The notes: generated from the letters alone by a model not told the origin. A stretch of 64,000 bases of DNA from Ruminococcus flavefaciens (GCF_900119075.1 NZ_FPIP01000002.1:186001-250000), one strand, 5' to 3'; shown: positions 53,365 through 63,006, counted from the first letter of the stretch. A program made the numbers and translations.

Positions 53365-54336
53365 ATGGTATACTTGAAAAATGGTACTGCAAAAGAGGAT
53401 AGCTTTCTTATCAACAATAATGATTTGGAGTTTTATATACAAGCATTTGATGAATATACATTCTATCCAAATGATGAAGTATATATAAATCTTCAAAACG
53501 AAATTGTCTTATTATATGACAAGATAAGAGATATTTACTTTTCAGATATAGATTCATATTATAAAGAGGAAGCAAACATACCAATTGGTATTATGAGTGG
53601 TGGACAAGAAACAAGTGTTATTATAGGGAAAGACGAATATTTAGAACTTAAGGAGAAAGTAGAGAAATATATTCCGGACTTGAATACGCACATATATGTT
53701 TCTGACTGCCAATATTTGATTAGTTCTATTCAAAACTTAGTGGAATATATGGATTTTTGTTTTAAGAATTATTATTTTAACATATCTAAGATTGCTCTAT
53801 TATCTGAGAATGTTGATTTTCCGCCAGCACGAATCATTTCCTACGAAAGTAGACAATTAGCATTTATTCTTGAAACATATTTTACAAAAGCGTATTCGAT
53901 TTTAGATTTGATTTGTAAATTTATATATGAACTTGAAAATCCTGTTTCTAAAAATGAACTAAACAAATTAAAAAAACTTGTAAGTTCTGAAAAACTATGG
54001 GGAGACAGAAAAAAACTAAAAAAAATACCCGTTTCTGATACCATATTTGAGGAAAGTGAAACCATAAAACTAATCGAATCCTTACGAAATGAAGCGGTTC
54101 ATAATGGAGCTTGGGAATTGTTCGCAAGTGTATACATTGATATAGATAAAAACAAAGAAATTATTGAACGATATATGCTTTTTCCCGACTATACACAAGG
54201 AAGATTAGATTGTGTCAAAAACAGGAAGCGTTTTTTTAAAAAAGAAACAAAAGTTAATGATATTTTGCCAGTAATACATCTTGATTATATGCGCCGCTTG
54301 CTAAATACTGTAAAATACCTGAATACCATTTATTAA
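53365..54336 (+). CDS. HEPN-motif protein in the RM operon
   Basis: 323 residues. The segment IESLRNEAVHNGAW carries Rx4H (Arg241, His246), the RNase motif of HEPN-domain toxins and defence nucleases, preceded by a helical region (ETYFTKAYSILDLICKFIY) as expected for the HEPN bundle. The gene is AT-rich compared with hsdM and hsdR. It may be an RNA-cutting effector tied to the restriction system. The motif is short, so the assignment is tentative. Confidence 0.6.
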   Translation: MVYLKNGTAKEDSFLINNNDLEFYIQAFDEYTFYPNDEVYINLQNEIVLLYDKIRDIYFSDIDSYYKEEANIPIGIMSGGQETSVIIGKDEYLELKEKVEKYIPDLNTHIYVSDCQYLISSIQNLVEYMDFCFKNYYFNISKIALLSENVDFPPARIISYESRQLAFILETYFTKAYSILDLICKFIYELENPVSKNELNKLKKLVSSEKLWGDRKKLKKIPVSDTIFEESETIKLIESLRNEAVHNGAWELFASVYIDIDKNKEIIERYMLFPDYTQGRLDCVKNRKRFFKKETKVNDILPVIHLDYMRRLLNTVKYLNTIY

Positions 54337-54351
54337 AAAGGGAGGTTTACT

Positions 54352-57300
54352 ATGAGCTACGATTATTCCGAAAACATACTTGTCCAGGGCGCTGCAGGAG
54401 ATCTTCTCAGAGATGAGCTTGGCTGGGACGTTGTTTTTGCCTATAACGAAGAAAAACTCGGCACAGACGGCACACTCGGCAGAACTTCATATAAAGAGAT
54501 ACTGCTTGTGCGGTATTTTCGTAATGCTCTGAAAGACCTTAACCCCTGGATAACCGATACTCAAATCACCGAAGCCGAAAAGCGCATGACCGAGCATATG
54601 TCAACTGCTTCACTGATCCAGATCAATGAGGAGAAGTACAACTATATCCGTGACGGAATACCTGTAACGGTGAAACGTCCCGACGGCAAAACCGAGACAA
54701 AAAAAGCAAAGGTCATCAACTTCAATGAGCCATGCAAGAACCATTTTCTAGCTGTCAAGGAACTGAAAATACACGGTGATCTCTACCGCCGCAGAACGGA
54801 TATAGTCGGTTTTGTAAACGGCATTCCGCTTCTGTTTGTGGAACTGAAACGCACAGATGTTGACGTTCAGAATGCCTACTATGATAACTATACAGACTAC
54901 CTGTCAACTATACCTCAGCTGTTCTACTATAACGCTTTCCTTATGCTCTCAAACGGTATGCAGGCGAAGGTTGGAACTCTCGAAAGCAAGTATGAGTTTT
55001 TCCACGAATGGAAACGACTTGCTGAGGACGATCAGGGTAGCGTTGAGCTTGAAACAATGCTGAGAGGTATCTGCAAGAAAGAGAACTTTATTGACCTTCT
55101 CGAAAATTTCATTCTCTTCGATCATTCTGGTGGACATACTGCAAAGATTCTTGCAAGAAATCATCAGTATCTCGGAGTAAACGAAGCCGTAAAGGCTTAC
55201 GCTGACAGAAAGTTGAATGACGGCAAACTCGGTGTTTTCTGGCATACACAGGGCAGTGGAAAGAGCTATTCCATGCTGTTCCTCTCACAGAAGATACGCC
55301 GAAAGTTTGAGGGTTCTCCCACAATTGTTATACTTACCGACCGTGACGATCTCAACAGGCAGATAAGCGATACCTTTGAAAACTGTGGACTGCTTGGCAA
55401 GACTAAGGCTTCACAGTTTATTGCTTCAAGCGGTGAAGACCTTGTAAAGAAACTGGAGAAGAATCCGAGCTTTGTATTCACTCTTATACAGAAGTTCAAT
55501 AAGCCCGATGTTGAGCCTATTTATCCTGACCATGACATTATCATAATGTCTGATGAAGCACACCGTAGTCAGTACGGAGTTTATGCAGATAATATGATGA
55601 AACTGCTCCCCACTGCTTCAAGGATTGGCTTCACAGGAACACCGCTTCTTTCAAGCGATAATATCACCGCCAGAACATTTGGTGGATATATCTCTATCTA
55701 TGACTTCAAGCGTGCTGTTGAGGACGGTGCAACAGTTCCGCTGTACTATGAAAACAGAGGAGAGAAGATCGAAGACCTCCGCAATCCCGACATTACAGAT
55801 AAGATACTTGATGCTATCGAGAATGCAGACATTGATCCCGATCAACAGGATAAACTTGAAGCTGAATTTGCCAAGGAGATACATCTGCTGACCGCCGAGC
55901 CAAGACTACGCTCCATTGCCAAAGACTTTGTAAGGCATTATTCTGACCTATGGACAAGCGGAAAGGCTATGTTTGTTTGCCTTAATAAAGTGACATGTGT
56001 TCGTATGTATGACTACGTACAGGAATACTGGGACAAAGAGATAGAGCTGCTGACAAAACGGCTGAAAGACGCAACTCAACAGGAAGCTCAGGAGCTTGAA
56101 CGTAAAATCAAATGGATGCGTGAAACAGAAATGGCTGTTGTAATCAGTCAGGAACAGAATGAAATTCAGACCTTTGATAAATGGAAGCTGGATATCAAAA
56201 CACACCGCACCAAAATGGAAAAGCGAGAACTTGATAAGGAGTTCAAGGATTCCGAAAATCCGCTAAGAGTTGTTTTCGTATGTGCAATGTGGCTGACTGG
56301 TTTTGATGTTAAGTGTCTTTCATGCCTTTATCTGGATAAGCCGTTAAAAGCTCATACCCTTATGCAGACTATCGCCCGTGCCAATCGTGTTAATGCAGGT
56401 AAAAGCAATGGTCTTATCATCGACTATATTGGTATTGTAAAGGCTTTGAGAAAAGCTCTTGCAGACTATACGGCTAATAAGGGCAAAGGCGGCGATGATC
56501 CTACAATAGATAAGGATAAGCTTATAGAGCGAATTCTTGAAACAATTGAAAAGGTCAAGCAATACTTCAAAAACCGGGGTTTCAGCATACAGAATATCAT
56601 TGATGCTTCTGGATTCAAAAAGATGCAGTTTCTGAGAGATGCTGCAGATATTGTATGTGGAAGTATCGAAGACAGGAAGACATTTACTACATACGCTTCT
56701 GAAATAGGACGTCTAATCAAATATACAGACAGATCTGATATAACCGGAGCTACACGAAAAGAATGTGAAGCCATTGCAGCTATATACTCTGAGATACAGA
56801 AAAAGCGTAAGCATACAGATACTACTGACCTTATGATTGAAATCAATAATATCATAAATCAGTATGTAACTGTAAACGCTAATCCTAATATCACAGAGAA
56901 TAATCGCCAGTTCGATATAAGTAAGATAAACTTCGAGCTTCTCAGCAGAGAGTTTGCAAAGGCAAAGCATAAAAATCTTGTCATGAAAGACCTTGAAGAA
57001 GTAATACTGCTAAAGCTTAATCAAATGGTTTTCGGCAATCCCAACCGTATAAACTATTATGATCGTTACCAACAGATCATAACCGATTATAACAGCGAAC
57101 AGGATCGTACAAAGATAGAAAAAACCTTTATGGAACTTATGGATCTTGCCAGCAGCCTTGATAAAGAGGAAAAACGATATGTCCGTGAAGGCTTCAACAG
57201 TGATGAAGAATTGTCGATGTATGATATGCTGTTCAAAGAGAACCTATCGCCTAATGATATCAAGAAGATAAAGGAAGTAGCTGTTAATCTTCTAAATAAA

Positions 57301-57483
57301 GTCAAAGCTAAAATTGCTGAGCTTGACCATTGGACGGATAAACAGGAGACAAAGGCAGCGGTTGATAATCTTATAAGAGATACATTGTGGGCAGAACTTC
57401 CTGAAAGCTATGATGAAGTGAGTATATCTGTTTACAGGCAGAAAATCTATGAGTATCTCTATACAAGATATAATATTGCATAA
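54352..57483 (+). CDS. hsdR: Type I RM restriction subunit HsdR
   Basis: 1043-residue ATP-dependent translocase/endonuclease, usual length. The PD-(D/E)xK nuclease centre is LLFVELKR (Glu164, Lys166) with DIVGFVNG just before. The SF2 motor has Walker A TQGSGKSYS (Lys304), DEAH (401-404), TGTPL as motif III and QTIARANRV as motif VI. The C-terminal helical domain (about 750-1043) binds the methylase core. AGGAGG-type site (GGGAGG) upstream. It is the last gene of the RM island and is followed by a strong terminator. Confidence 0.96.
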   Translation: MSYDYSENILVQGAAGDLLRDELGWDVVFAYNEEKLGTDGTLGRTSYKEILLVRYFRNALKDLNPWITDTQITEAEKRMTEHMSTASLIQINEEKYNYIRDGIPVTVKRPDGKTETKKAKVINFNEPCKNHFLAVKELKIHGDLYRRRTDIVGFVNGIPLLFVELKRTDVDVQNAYYDNYTDYLSTIPQLFYYNAFLMLSNGMQAKVGTLESKYEFFHEWKRLAEDDQGSVELETMLRGICKKENFIDLLENFILFDHSGGHTAKILARNHQYLGVNEAVKAYADRKLNDGKLGVFWHTQGSGKSYSMLFLSQKIRRKFEGSPTIVILTDRDDLNRQISDTFENCGLLGKTKASQFIASSGEDLVKKLEKNPSFVFTLIQKFNKPDVEPIYPDHDIIIMSDEAHRSQYGVYADNMMKLLPTASRIGFTGTPLLSSDNITARTFGGYISIYDFKRAVEDGATVPLYYENRGEKIEDLRNPDITDKILDAIENADIDPDQQDKLEAEFAKEIHLLTAEPRLRSIAKDFVRHYSDLWTSGKAMFVCLNKVTCVRMYDYVQEYWDKEIELLTKRLKDATQQEAQELERKIKWMRETEMAVVISQEQNEIQTFDKWKLDIKTHRTKMEKRELDKEFKDSENPLRVVFVCAMWLTGFDVKCLSCLYLDKPLKAHTLMQTIARANRVNAGKSNGLIIDYIGIVKALRKALADYTANKGKGGDDPTIDKDKLIERILETIEKVKQYFKNRGFSIQNIIDASGFKKMQFLRDAADIVCGSIEDRKTFTTYASEIGRLIKYTDRSDITGATRKECEAIAAIYSEIQKKRKHTDTTDLMIEINNIINQYVTVNANPNITENNRQFDISKINFELLSREFAKAKHKNLVMKDLEEVILLKLNQMVFGNPNRINYYDRYQQIITDYNSEQDRTKIEKTFMELMDLASSLDKEEKRYVREGFNSDEELSMYDMLFKENLSPNDIKKIKEVAVNLLNKVKAKIAELDHWTDKQETKAAVDNLIRDTLWAELPESYDEVSISVYRQKIYEYLYTRYNIA

Positions 57484-57541
57484 ATGGTTTTGAGGAATTG
57501 TGGGTGTACGCATATTAATTTTAGTTGAAGAAAAAATGTTA

Positions 57542-57572
57542 AACGAGGACGGCTTGATGAGCCGTCCTCGTT
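57542..57572 (+). terminator. Terminator after hsdR
   Basis: AACGAGGACGGCT and AGCCGTCCTCGTT pair over 13 bp, loop TGATG, followed by ATTTTGG. Confidence 0.88.
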
Positions 57573-57676
57573 ATTTTGGAAGGATTGTAAATCAATATAT
57601 TAAAATAAATGATAAATCTAATAATTCTACCAATGACAAATAGTATAAATAAATTGTTAAATATTCACAAAATCTA

Positions 57677-57705
57677 TTGACTAAGCTTATAAAACGTACT
57701 ATAAT
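57677..57705 (+). promoter_or_regulatory. Promoter of the secreted dockerin protein
   Basis: TTGACT, 17-nt spacer, TATAAT (57700-57705), near-consensus. It leaves a leader of about 160 nt before the start codon, in which I see no clear structure. Confidence 0.8.
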
Positions 57706-57872
57706 AGTGAAGTAAACTGGTGCCTTTGAGTAGATTATCCTATATAATTCTGTATTTTTAAAGTGCAAATATACATTAAGTATATCGTTGTACCGGCTAA
57801 TAATATATGTCATATATGATATTTAAGCTCAAGATTTCGGTTAGATAAGATAACTTGAAGGGAATGATTATT

Positions 57873-60800
57873 TTGAAAAGTGTATTAAAAAAAATAGTGT
57901 CGATTGCGTTATCAGTCGGTATAATGTTCTCGGTATTACCGAGTTCATTTGCTAATAAAAATACTATAGCTTCTGTTGAAGCAGCAGATAATGCAGAAGA
58001 GATACATATCTGGGATGGTACAGCTGATATAAGTTGGTTTGATGCAGAGAATACAGAATTTCATATATCGACCCCCGAACAGCTTGCAGGATTGGCTGAA
58101 CTTGTAAATGAGGGACAAGATACATATGGAAGAACATTTATCCTTGACAATGATATTAACATGAATGATGTGTTTATACGTGATAAGTGGAAAGAAATGA
58201 ATCCTAAGGAATGTCCGCAAATAAAAAACTTCAAAGGATCTTTTTTAGGTAATAATCATTGTATTTCAGGCTTTTACAGTACTTTTGGTGGGCTATTTCA
58301 AAAAATACAAGAAGGATATATATCTGAACTAAATTTGGATGATGTATTTATAAGTTATATACATGCTGAAGAGGATTATGAAGATGGTATTATTATTGGC
58401 GGCATGGTAGATAAATCATCGAATTCGTCGATTAAAAACTGTTCTGTTCAAGGGACAATTTCCGCTTATGCCGATGATATTACCCGACCGATGTATGTCG
58501 GAGGTTTAGCTGGTTATGATTACTATAGTAACATAACTCATTGTCATAATAATATTGCTATTGATGTAAAAAGCAATATAGATGATAAATATACTACAAT
58601 TCTTTGTTGTGTAGGTGGAATTTGTGGTTATGGATTAAAAACTAAAATAACTTCTTGTCTTAACAGCGGAAATATAAAAAACTTTTATCGGACAGATTCT
58701 AATAAAATGTATTATCATTATACATCTGGTATTTGCGGTTATGGAGATAGTACAATTTGGCAATGTAAAAACGAGAGTAATATATCAGGCGGTGTTGCAG
58801 GAGGAATATGCATTGGGTGTTATGTAACTGATTGTTATAATACTGGTTTAATAAGAGGGACATTTAGAATGGGATATGGAATTGGCGGAAGAGTACATAA
58901 CGCTTATAACATAGGAAAAGTTTATGCTGATACGGATTCTAATGCTTATGCGATAGTTGATGGATATTCTTGTACTAACACATATTATTTAGAGGGCACT
59001 GGTAAACCTTCTTCTTCTTCTGGTAGTGTATCTGAGAGTGAAACATATATGAAAAGTCAAAAATTTGCAACTGCTCTCGGAGACGGGTTCTTTTACGTTG
59101 AGGATGATTATCCTAAATTGGCGTTTGAAGTTGGAAGAACGATATCAAAATTTGATAGAACGTGTCTTTCATTTAATGAAATAGGAAAAATAGAAAAAAT
59201 ATTATTAGATACAACTTATACCGGAAAGCCTGAATGGATTTCAAATGATACATCAGTTGCTACTGTTGATGAAAATGGATATGTTAAAGCTGTTGGAAAA
59301 GGAACCGCTATGATTTATGCTATTTGTTCTGATTCAAGAGCAGCATGCTCAGTTACTGTTGGATATGACAATTATTTTAGTGATAATGAGATCAATATTC
59401 CAAAGGGAAAAACGTGTTATTTGAAGATGTATTCTACAGAAACAAAAAAAGAGGTTTCAATTAGAAAAGATGATACAAATTATTTGACCAATAGATATAT
59501 TGATTTTCAAGATACGGGTTATATTAGAGCGTTAAATATTGGAACTGAAATTATTTCTGTAAAAACAGGAAACGATAGAATAAATTGTTTTGTAAATGTT
59601 TACGAACCTGAACAGTCTTCAAATCCTTGCCTTTCTGAAAGTGAAATCGTCTTAACAGAAAATGATGCAACTCTACTTTCAGTTAAAGATTATGCTTCTC
59701 CGATAACATGGGTATCTTCTGATGCCCAAGTAGCAAAAGTTGATAAAACAGGACTTGTTGAATGTATTTCAGAAGGAAATGCAACAGTATATGCTCTGCT
59801 CTCTGATGGAAGGTGTCTAAATGCATCTGTCAAAGTTTCCAAATCTAAATATGAAACGGATATTACAACAACAACTGCTACTACAACCAAATCTAACATT
59901 AACACTACAACAATAAATAAAAACATAACAAACACAATAAAATCGGTAGATGCTGACGTTGATTACATTGAGAAAATCTACAGTAGTAGTGATACCTCGT
60001 TTGACAAAAGCACAATAAAAAATGTTGTTGTTCATGTCAAATATAAAGATGGGCAAATTAAGGATTATGATATAACCGATAAGGTCGGTTTTTCTGATAA
60101 AGATTCACCAAAGAAAACTTATGATTATTATTCTAATGGAACAAAGAATAAAGATTTCTCATATGATATTGCATTGGAATACTATGGAGATAATCTAATT
60201 GATGAATATGGAAATACAATTATTGATAAGAAACATGGAATATTTGTTTATGCAGTTGTTAAGATATATATATACCAACTTGGTGATGTTAGTAATGAAG
60301 GTCTTATTGATGGTAGCGATTGTAATTTGATAATGCTTGACTATGCTAAATCAGCTATAGGGTGTGAGCCTGAATTAACCGAAATACAAAAGTTGGCGGC
60401 TGACGTTAATAAAGATGGTATAATCAATGCGATAGATGCATCAATTATTAGAAATTATTATGTATGGAAACAGATGGTGCAGTCTAAAAACGATAAAAGA
60501 ACACTGGATGAATACATTGCTGATACATATAAAGATATGACAAACATTGTATATACTGAAAATGGCGGTTATTCTGATGGTGAAATTAGTAAATCCAAAA
60601 TTAAACCTGAAGTATGTGTTATGTTTGATTATGGGATATCTGATTATAAAAGGATTACGTTAGATGATATACAGAATTATGTGAATGGAGACAGAATACG
60701 CTGTGACGTAGACTTTATAAATAGCGATTTAGTTGATTCTTATGGCTCATTTGGTTTCCATATATATTATGATTCAAGGCTTGAAATAGAAACTAACCCA

Positions 60801-61955
60801 TATAATGATTCTTTTGTCTATGAAGGTGATGTTACTAAGGATTGCTTTTGGAAAAGTGAGCATTCAGAAAGTATAAAAAACGGAATGAAGGAATTATTTG
60901 TTTGTGCAACTGGGGATTTGAGAAAACAAGAAAAGAACAGCCAAACATTATTCTCTTTTGTTCTTAAACTACCTAAAGATGTTAAGGTTGGCGACATTTA
61001 TCCAATAGACATTCGATATGAAGAAGGCGACTTGTTTATGAATAATCTGATAAATGAAGAAGGCAAGCTCGCACAGGCATATTTATTTACTAAGGGTATA
61101 TATAATGAGAACAATCCCAATCCCAAGATATCAAGCAAAATGAAGCTAGACAAGAGTAATGATGCTTTTATTGAAATCATACAAACAACTATTACTACAA
61201 GTACTACTACAACTACTACTACAACTACAACAACCACTACTAGCACAACAACTACTACCTCTACCACTAATATGACAACATCGAATACGACGAATACAAC
61301 TACTGCCACGACTACTATTACAACTACTACAATTCCACCATTAAAAATTGATAAAACAAGTTTAACTCTTATCGACGGAGATCAGTATACAATAAATGTA
61401 AACCGAAAAGACGTAACATTCAAGTCAAATAATCAATCTGTAGTAGTCGTATCATCAAAAGGAATAATTACAGCTATAGGCATCGGCTCTGCCATTATAT
61501 CTGTAATTGACTCTGAATCTAATGTAGTTCAATTAAAAGTTGAGGTCAAACCGCTTACAGTTACAACAAGTACTTCTGATAGTACAAACACAACAACTGT
61601 AACGACAAGCACAACTTATTCTTTTACAAGTACTAACGAAACAACATCGTCCAATAATACTACGACAACTACACAGCCTGTTAAACCAGCAAATTACAAA
61701 CTTGGTGATGTTAATAACGATGGACAGATAAATGCTGTTGACGCCTCTTCAGTTCTATCGTATTACGCGATGATATCAACAAATAAAGATGGTGGATTTG
61801 ATAATAATCAAAAAAAGGCAGCAGATGTAGATTGTGATGGAATGATAAATGCAGTAGATGCTTCATGTATTCTTTCATATTATGCTTATGTCTCAACAAC
61901 AAAAGAAGATATAACGTCATTGGAAGCATTCCTTGCGAAAAAGGAAGCAAATTAG
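57873..61955 (+). CDS. Secreted multidomain protein with GLUG, Ig-like, cohesin-like and dockerin modules
   Basis: About 1360 residues. TTG 57873 is preferred because GAAGGGA lies nine bases upstream and a signal peptide begins there (MKSVLKKIVSIALSVGIMFS). The ATG at 57864 is too close to that site. Residues about 70-380 have GLUG-like beta-helix repeats (FHISTPEQLAGLAELVN, then many GGI/GYG repeats with Cys). Two BIG2-like domains follow (about 423-497, 590-657). A first dockerin-like module lies at about 802-870 and a cohesin-like beta-sandwich at about 936-1080 (GSFGFHIYYDSRLEIET, then LFSFVLKLP). A Thr-rich linker, a BIG2-like domain and a C-terminal dockerin (about 1276-1345) end the protein. 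That C-terminal part closely resembles the protease at 1134. Confidence 0.88.
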   Translation: MKSVLKKIVSIALSVGIMFSVLPSSFANKNTIASVEAADNAEEIHIWDGTADISWFDAENTEFHISTPEQLAGLAELVNEGQDTYGRTFILDNDINMNDVFIRDKWKEMNPKECPQIKNFKGSFLGNNHCISGFYSTFGGLFQKIQEGYISELNLDDVFISYIHAEEDYEDGIIIGGMVDKSSNSSIKNCSVQGTISAYADDITRPMYVGGLAGYDYYSNITHCHNNIAIDVKSNIDDKYTTILCCVGGICGYGLKTKITSCLNSGNIKNFYRTDSNKMYYHYTSGICGYGDSTIWQCKNESNISGGVAGGICIGCYVTDCYNTGLIRGTFRMGYGIGGRVHNAYNIGKVYADTDSNAYAIVDGYSCTNTYYLEGTGKPSSSSGSVSESETYMKSQKFATALGDGFFYVEDDYPKLAFEVGRTISKFDRTCLSFNEIGKIEKILLDTTYTGKPEWISNDTSVATVDENGYVKAVGKGTAMIYAICSDSRAACSVTVGYDNYFSDNEINIPKGKTCYLKMYSTETKKEVSIRKDDTNYLTNRYIDFQDTGYIRALNIGTEIISVKTGNDRINCFVNVYEPEQSSNPCLSESEIVLTENDATLLSVKDYASPITWVSSDAQVAKVDKTGLVECISEGNATVYALLSDGRCLNASVKVSKSKYETDITTTTATTTKSNINTTTINKNITNTIKSVDADVDYIEKIYSSSDTSFDKSTIKNVVVHVKYKDGQIKDYDITDKVGFSDKDSPKKTYDYYSNGTKNKDFSYDIALEYYGDNLIDEYGNTIIDKKHGIFVYAVVKIYIYQLGDVSNEGLIDGSDCNLIMLDYAKSAIGCEPELTEIQKLAADVNKDGIINAIDASIIRNYYVWKQMVQSKNDKRTLDEYIADTYKDMTNIVYTENGGYSDGEISKSKIKPEVCVMFDYGISDYKRITLDDIQNYVNGDRIRCDVDFINSDLVDSYGSFGFHIYYDSRLEIETNPYNDSFVYEGDVTKDCFWKSEHSESIKNGMKELFVCATGDLRKQEKNSQTLFSFVLKLPKDVKVGDIYPIDIRYEEGDLFMNNLINEEGKLAQAYLFTKGIYNENNPNPKISSKMKLDKSNDAFIEIIQTTITTSTTTTTTTTTTTTTSTTTTTSTTNMTTSNTTNTTTATTTITTTTIPPLKIDKTSLTLIDGDQYTINVNRKDVTFKSNNQSVVVVSSKGIITAIGIGSAIISVIDSESNVVQLKVEVKPLTVTTSTSDSTNTTTVTTSTTYSFTSTNETTSSNNTTTTTQPVKPANYKLGDVNNDGQINAVDASSVLSYYAMISTNKDGGFDNNQKKAADVDCDGMINAVDASCILSYYAYVSTTKEDITSLEAFLAKKEAN

Positions 61956-61989
61956 GTAACAAGTCAAACTACAATAATGTAATTCAAAT

Positions 61990-62026
61990 AATCCCCTTCA
62001 GTGCATTAGAAACACTGGAGGGGATT
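61990..62026 (+). terminator. Terminator after the dockerin protein gene
   Basis: AATCCCCTTCAGTG and CACTGGAGGGGATT pair with one G-T pair; loop of 9 nt. Confidence 0.8.
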
Positions 62027-62108
62027 ACAGTATGATTCTTTTTATGTGTAATTATTCTTATTTATATCCAGTTTTGATTTTTTTTGACTGAAAAAGGTTT
62101 AAAAAAGA

Positions 62109-62129
62109 TTTTCGTTATATTTTCGTTAT
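62109..62129 (+). repeat. Putative integrase arm-type site, right end
   Basis: TTTTCGTTAT twice, one base apart, exactly as at 32330-32350. It lies 116 nt inside the right repeat; the left copy lies 138 nt inside the left repeat. Confidence 0.5.
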
Positions 62130-62245
62130 TGAAGGTATATGATGTGCTTTATATTGCATCCCCTGAACTAGTTACCCAATCATAAAAGGCTATTTATCGA
62201 TGACTGTGAAAGAGTGCGATACTGTATAACTCCTTCTATATAACA

Positions 62246-62290
62246 CTCATAACCCGAAGGTCGTTGGTTCAAATCCAGCCGCCGCAACCA
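62246..62290 (+). repeat. Right attachment repeat (3' part of tRNA-fMet)
   Basis: Exact copy of 32147-32191, in the same orientation. The bases before it (TATAACA) cannot form the 5' anticodon stem, so it is the displaced tRNA fragment expected at an element end. Confidence 0.88.
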
Positions 62291-62301
62291 ACGTAATATC
62301 G

Positions 62302-62331
62302 GCACTTTCGAGCATTCGGAAGTGCTTATTT
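62302..62331 (+). terminator. Hairpin just outside the right repeat
   Basis: GCACTT and AAGTGC pair around a 12-nt loop, followed by TTATTTTTA. Possibly the original tRNA terminator. Confidence 0.6.
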
Positions 62332-62351
62332 TTATGCCCTTTTTTATCCAA

Positions 62352-62372
62352 TTGCAGCAACCGTGCAGCAAC
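62352..62372 (+). repeat. Tandem decamer outside the right border
   Basis: TTGCAGCAAC and GTGCAGCAAC, one base apart, both followed by the same context as the pair at 32021-32041 (ACGCG). Possible arm-type sites of another integrase. Confidence 0.4.
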
Positions 62373-62448
62373 GCGTTTATTTTCCCTCGAAATATCGCTG
62401 AGAATCACTGAGTGTTTTTTAGAGTTTTTGAAGAATATTGCGGATTTT

Positions 62449-62464
62449 GTTAACCGAGGTTAAC
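62449..62464. promoter_or_regulatory. Palindrome upstream of a promoter
   Basis: GTTAACC and GGTTAAC, perfect palindrome around GA, 33 nt before the -35 at 62497. Candidate operator. Confidence 0.4.
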
Positions 62465-62496
62465 AATGCTAATGTTTGACGGTATAGTCAGTACGA

Positions 62497-62525
62497 TTGA
62501 CCTTTCCTCCTAGCTATGCTATAAT
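62497..62525 (+). promoter_or_regulatory. Promoter of the small membrane protein
   Basis: TTGACC, 17-nt spacer, TATAAT (62520-62525). Confidence 0.78.
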
Positions 62526-62583
62526 TGTAACTAACATAAACCAAATCGGAATTTAGATAAAAAATATGATTAAGGAAATTGAT

Positions 62584-63006
62584 ATGAGTGATAAATTAAA
62601 TAATACCGATGAATTGCCTATTCTCGAACCGCTTATGCCAGGAGAAGATTCCCAACCTGAGCCTATCTCACAACACGGGAACCATCAGAATACCGAAGAT
62701 AAAATAGCAGAAATAATGGCTCAAGCCCATATAAAGAGAGGAAAGTCGGAACTACGAGAAAGTATGATGCAAACTAATACTATCGTTTATTTGTTGGTAT
62801 TATTGGTTTTGTTCATTCTAAGTATGGAATTTCTTCCGCCTTTTCTTGTAATACCTGTGATCATGTCTTTTTGGGTCATAAAAGTTCTGTTAGCTATGAA
62901 GAAGCAAGACCTTGAACTGAAAGGGGCTATAAAAGATAATATTGTTTTAGTCTTACTTACAGGATTATTCGTTTTTTTGGCAATTCTAAATATTTTTGAT
63001 AAATGA
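62584..63006 (+). CDS. Uncharacterised small membrane protein
   Basis: 140 residues from ATG 62584 with AAGGAAA upstream. An in-frame ATG at 62566 is the alternative. The first 60 residues are hydrophilic (acidic, Pro/Gln-rich). Three hydrophobic segments follow (about 66-84, 85-103 and 118-138). No motif recognised. It lies outside the right repeat, has its own promoter and is followed by a hairpin. It may be resident or belong to a neighbouring element. Confidence 0.7.
   Translation: MSDKLNNTDELPILEPLMPGEDSQPEPISQHGNHQNTEDKIAEIMAQAHIKRGKSELRESMMQTNTIVYLLVLLVLFILSMEFLPPFLVIPVIMSFWVIKVLLAMKKQDLELKGAIKDNIVLVLLTGLFVFLAILNIFDK

Larger units (their letters stand above)
32147..62290. mobile_element. 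Integrative mobilizable element, about 30.1 kb
   Basis: Bounded by an exact 45-bp direct repeat derived from the 3' part of an initiator tRNA. Just inside the left repeat are integrase, excisionase, relaxase, MobC-like and primase genes. No VirB4/VirD4-like or other conjugation genes were recognised, so it should be mobilizable rather than self-transmissible. Cargo comprises an amidoligase/glutamine amidotransferase set, a helicase, HTH/recombinase-like cassettes, a type I RM island and a secreted dockerin protein. Confidence 0.85.

Noticed and set aside
62180-62371. Minus-strand 63-codon frame containing RLDLNQRPSGYE
   Set aside because: This peptide is a known artefact of translating tRNA 3' ends and lies across the right repeat.
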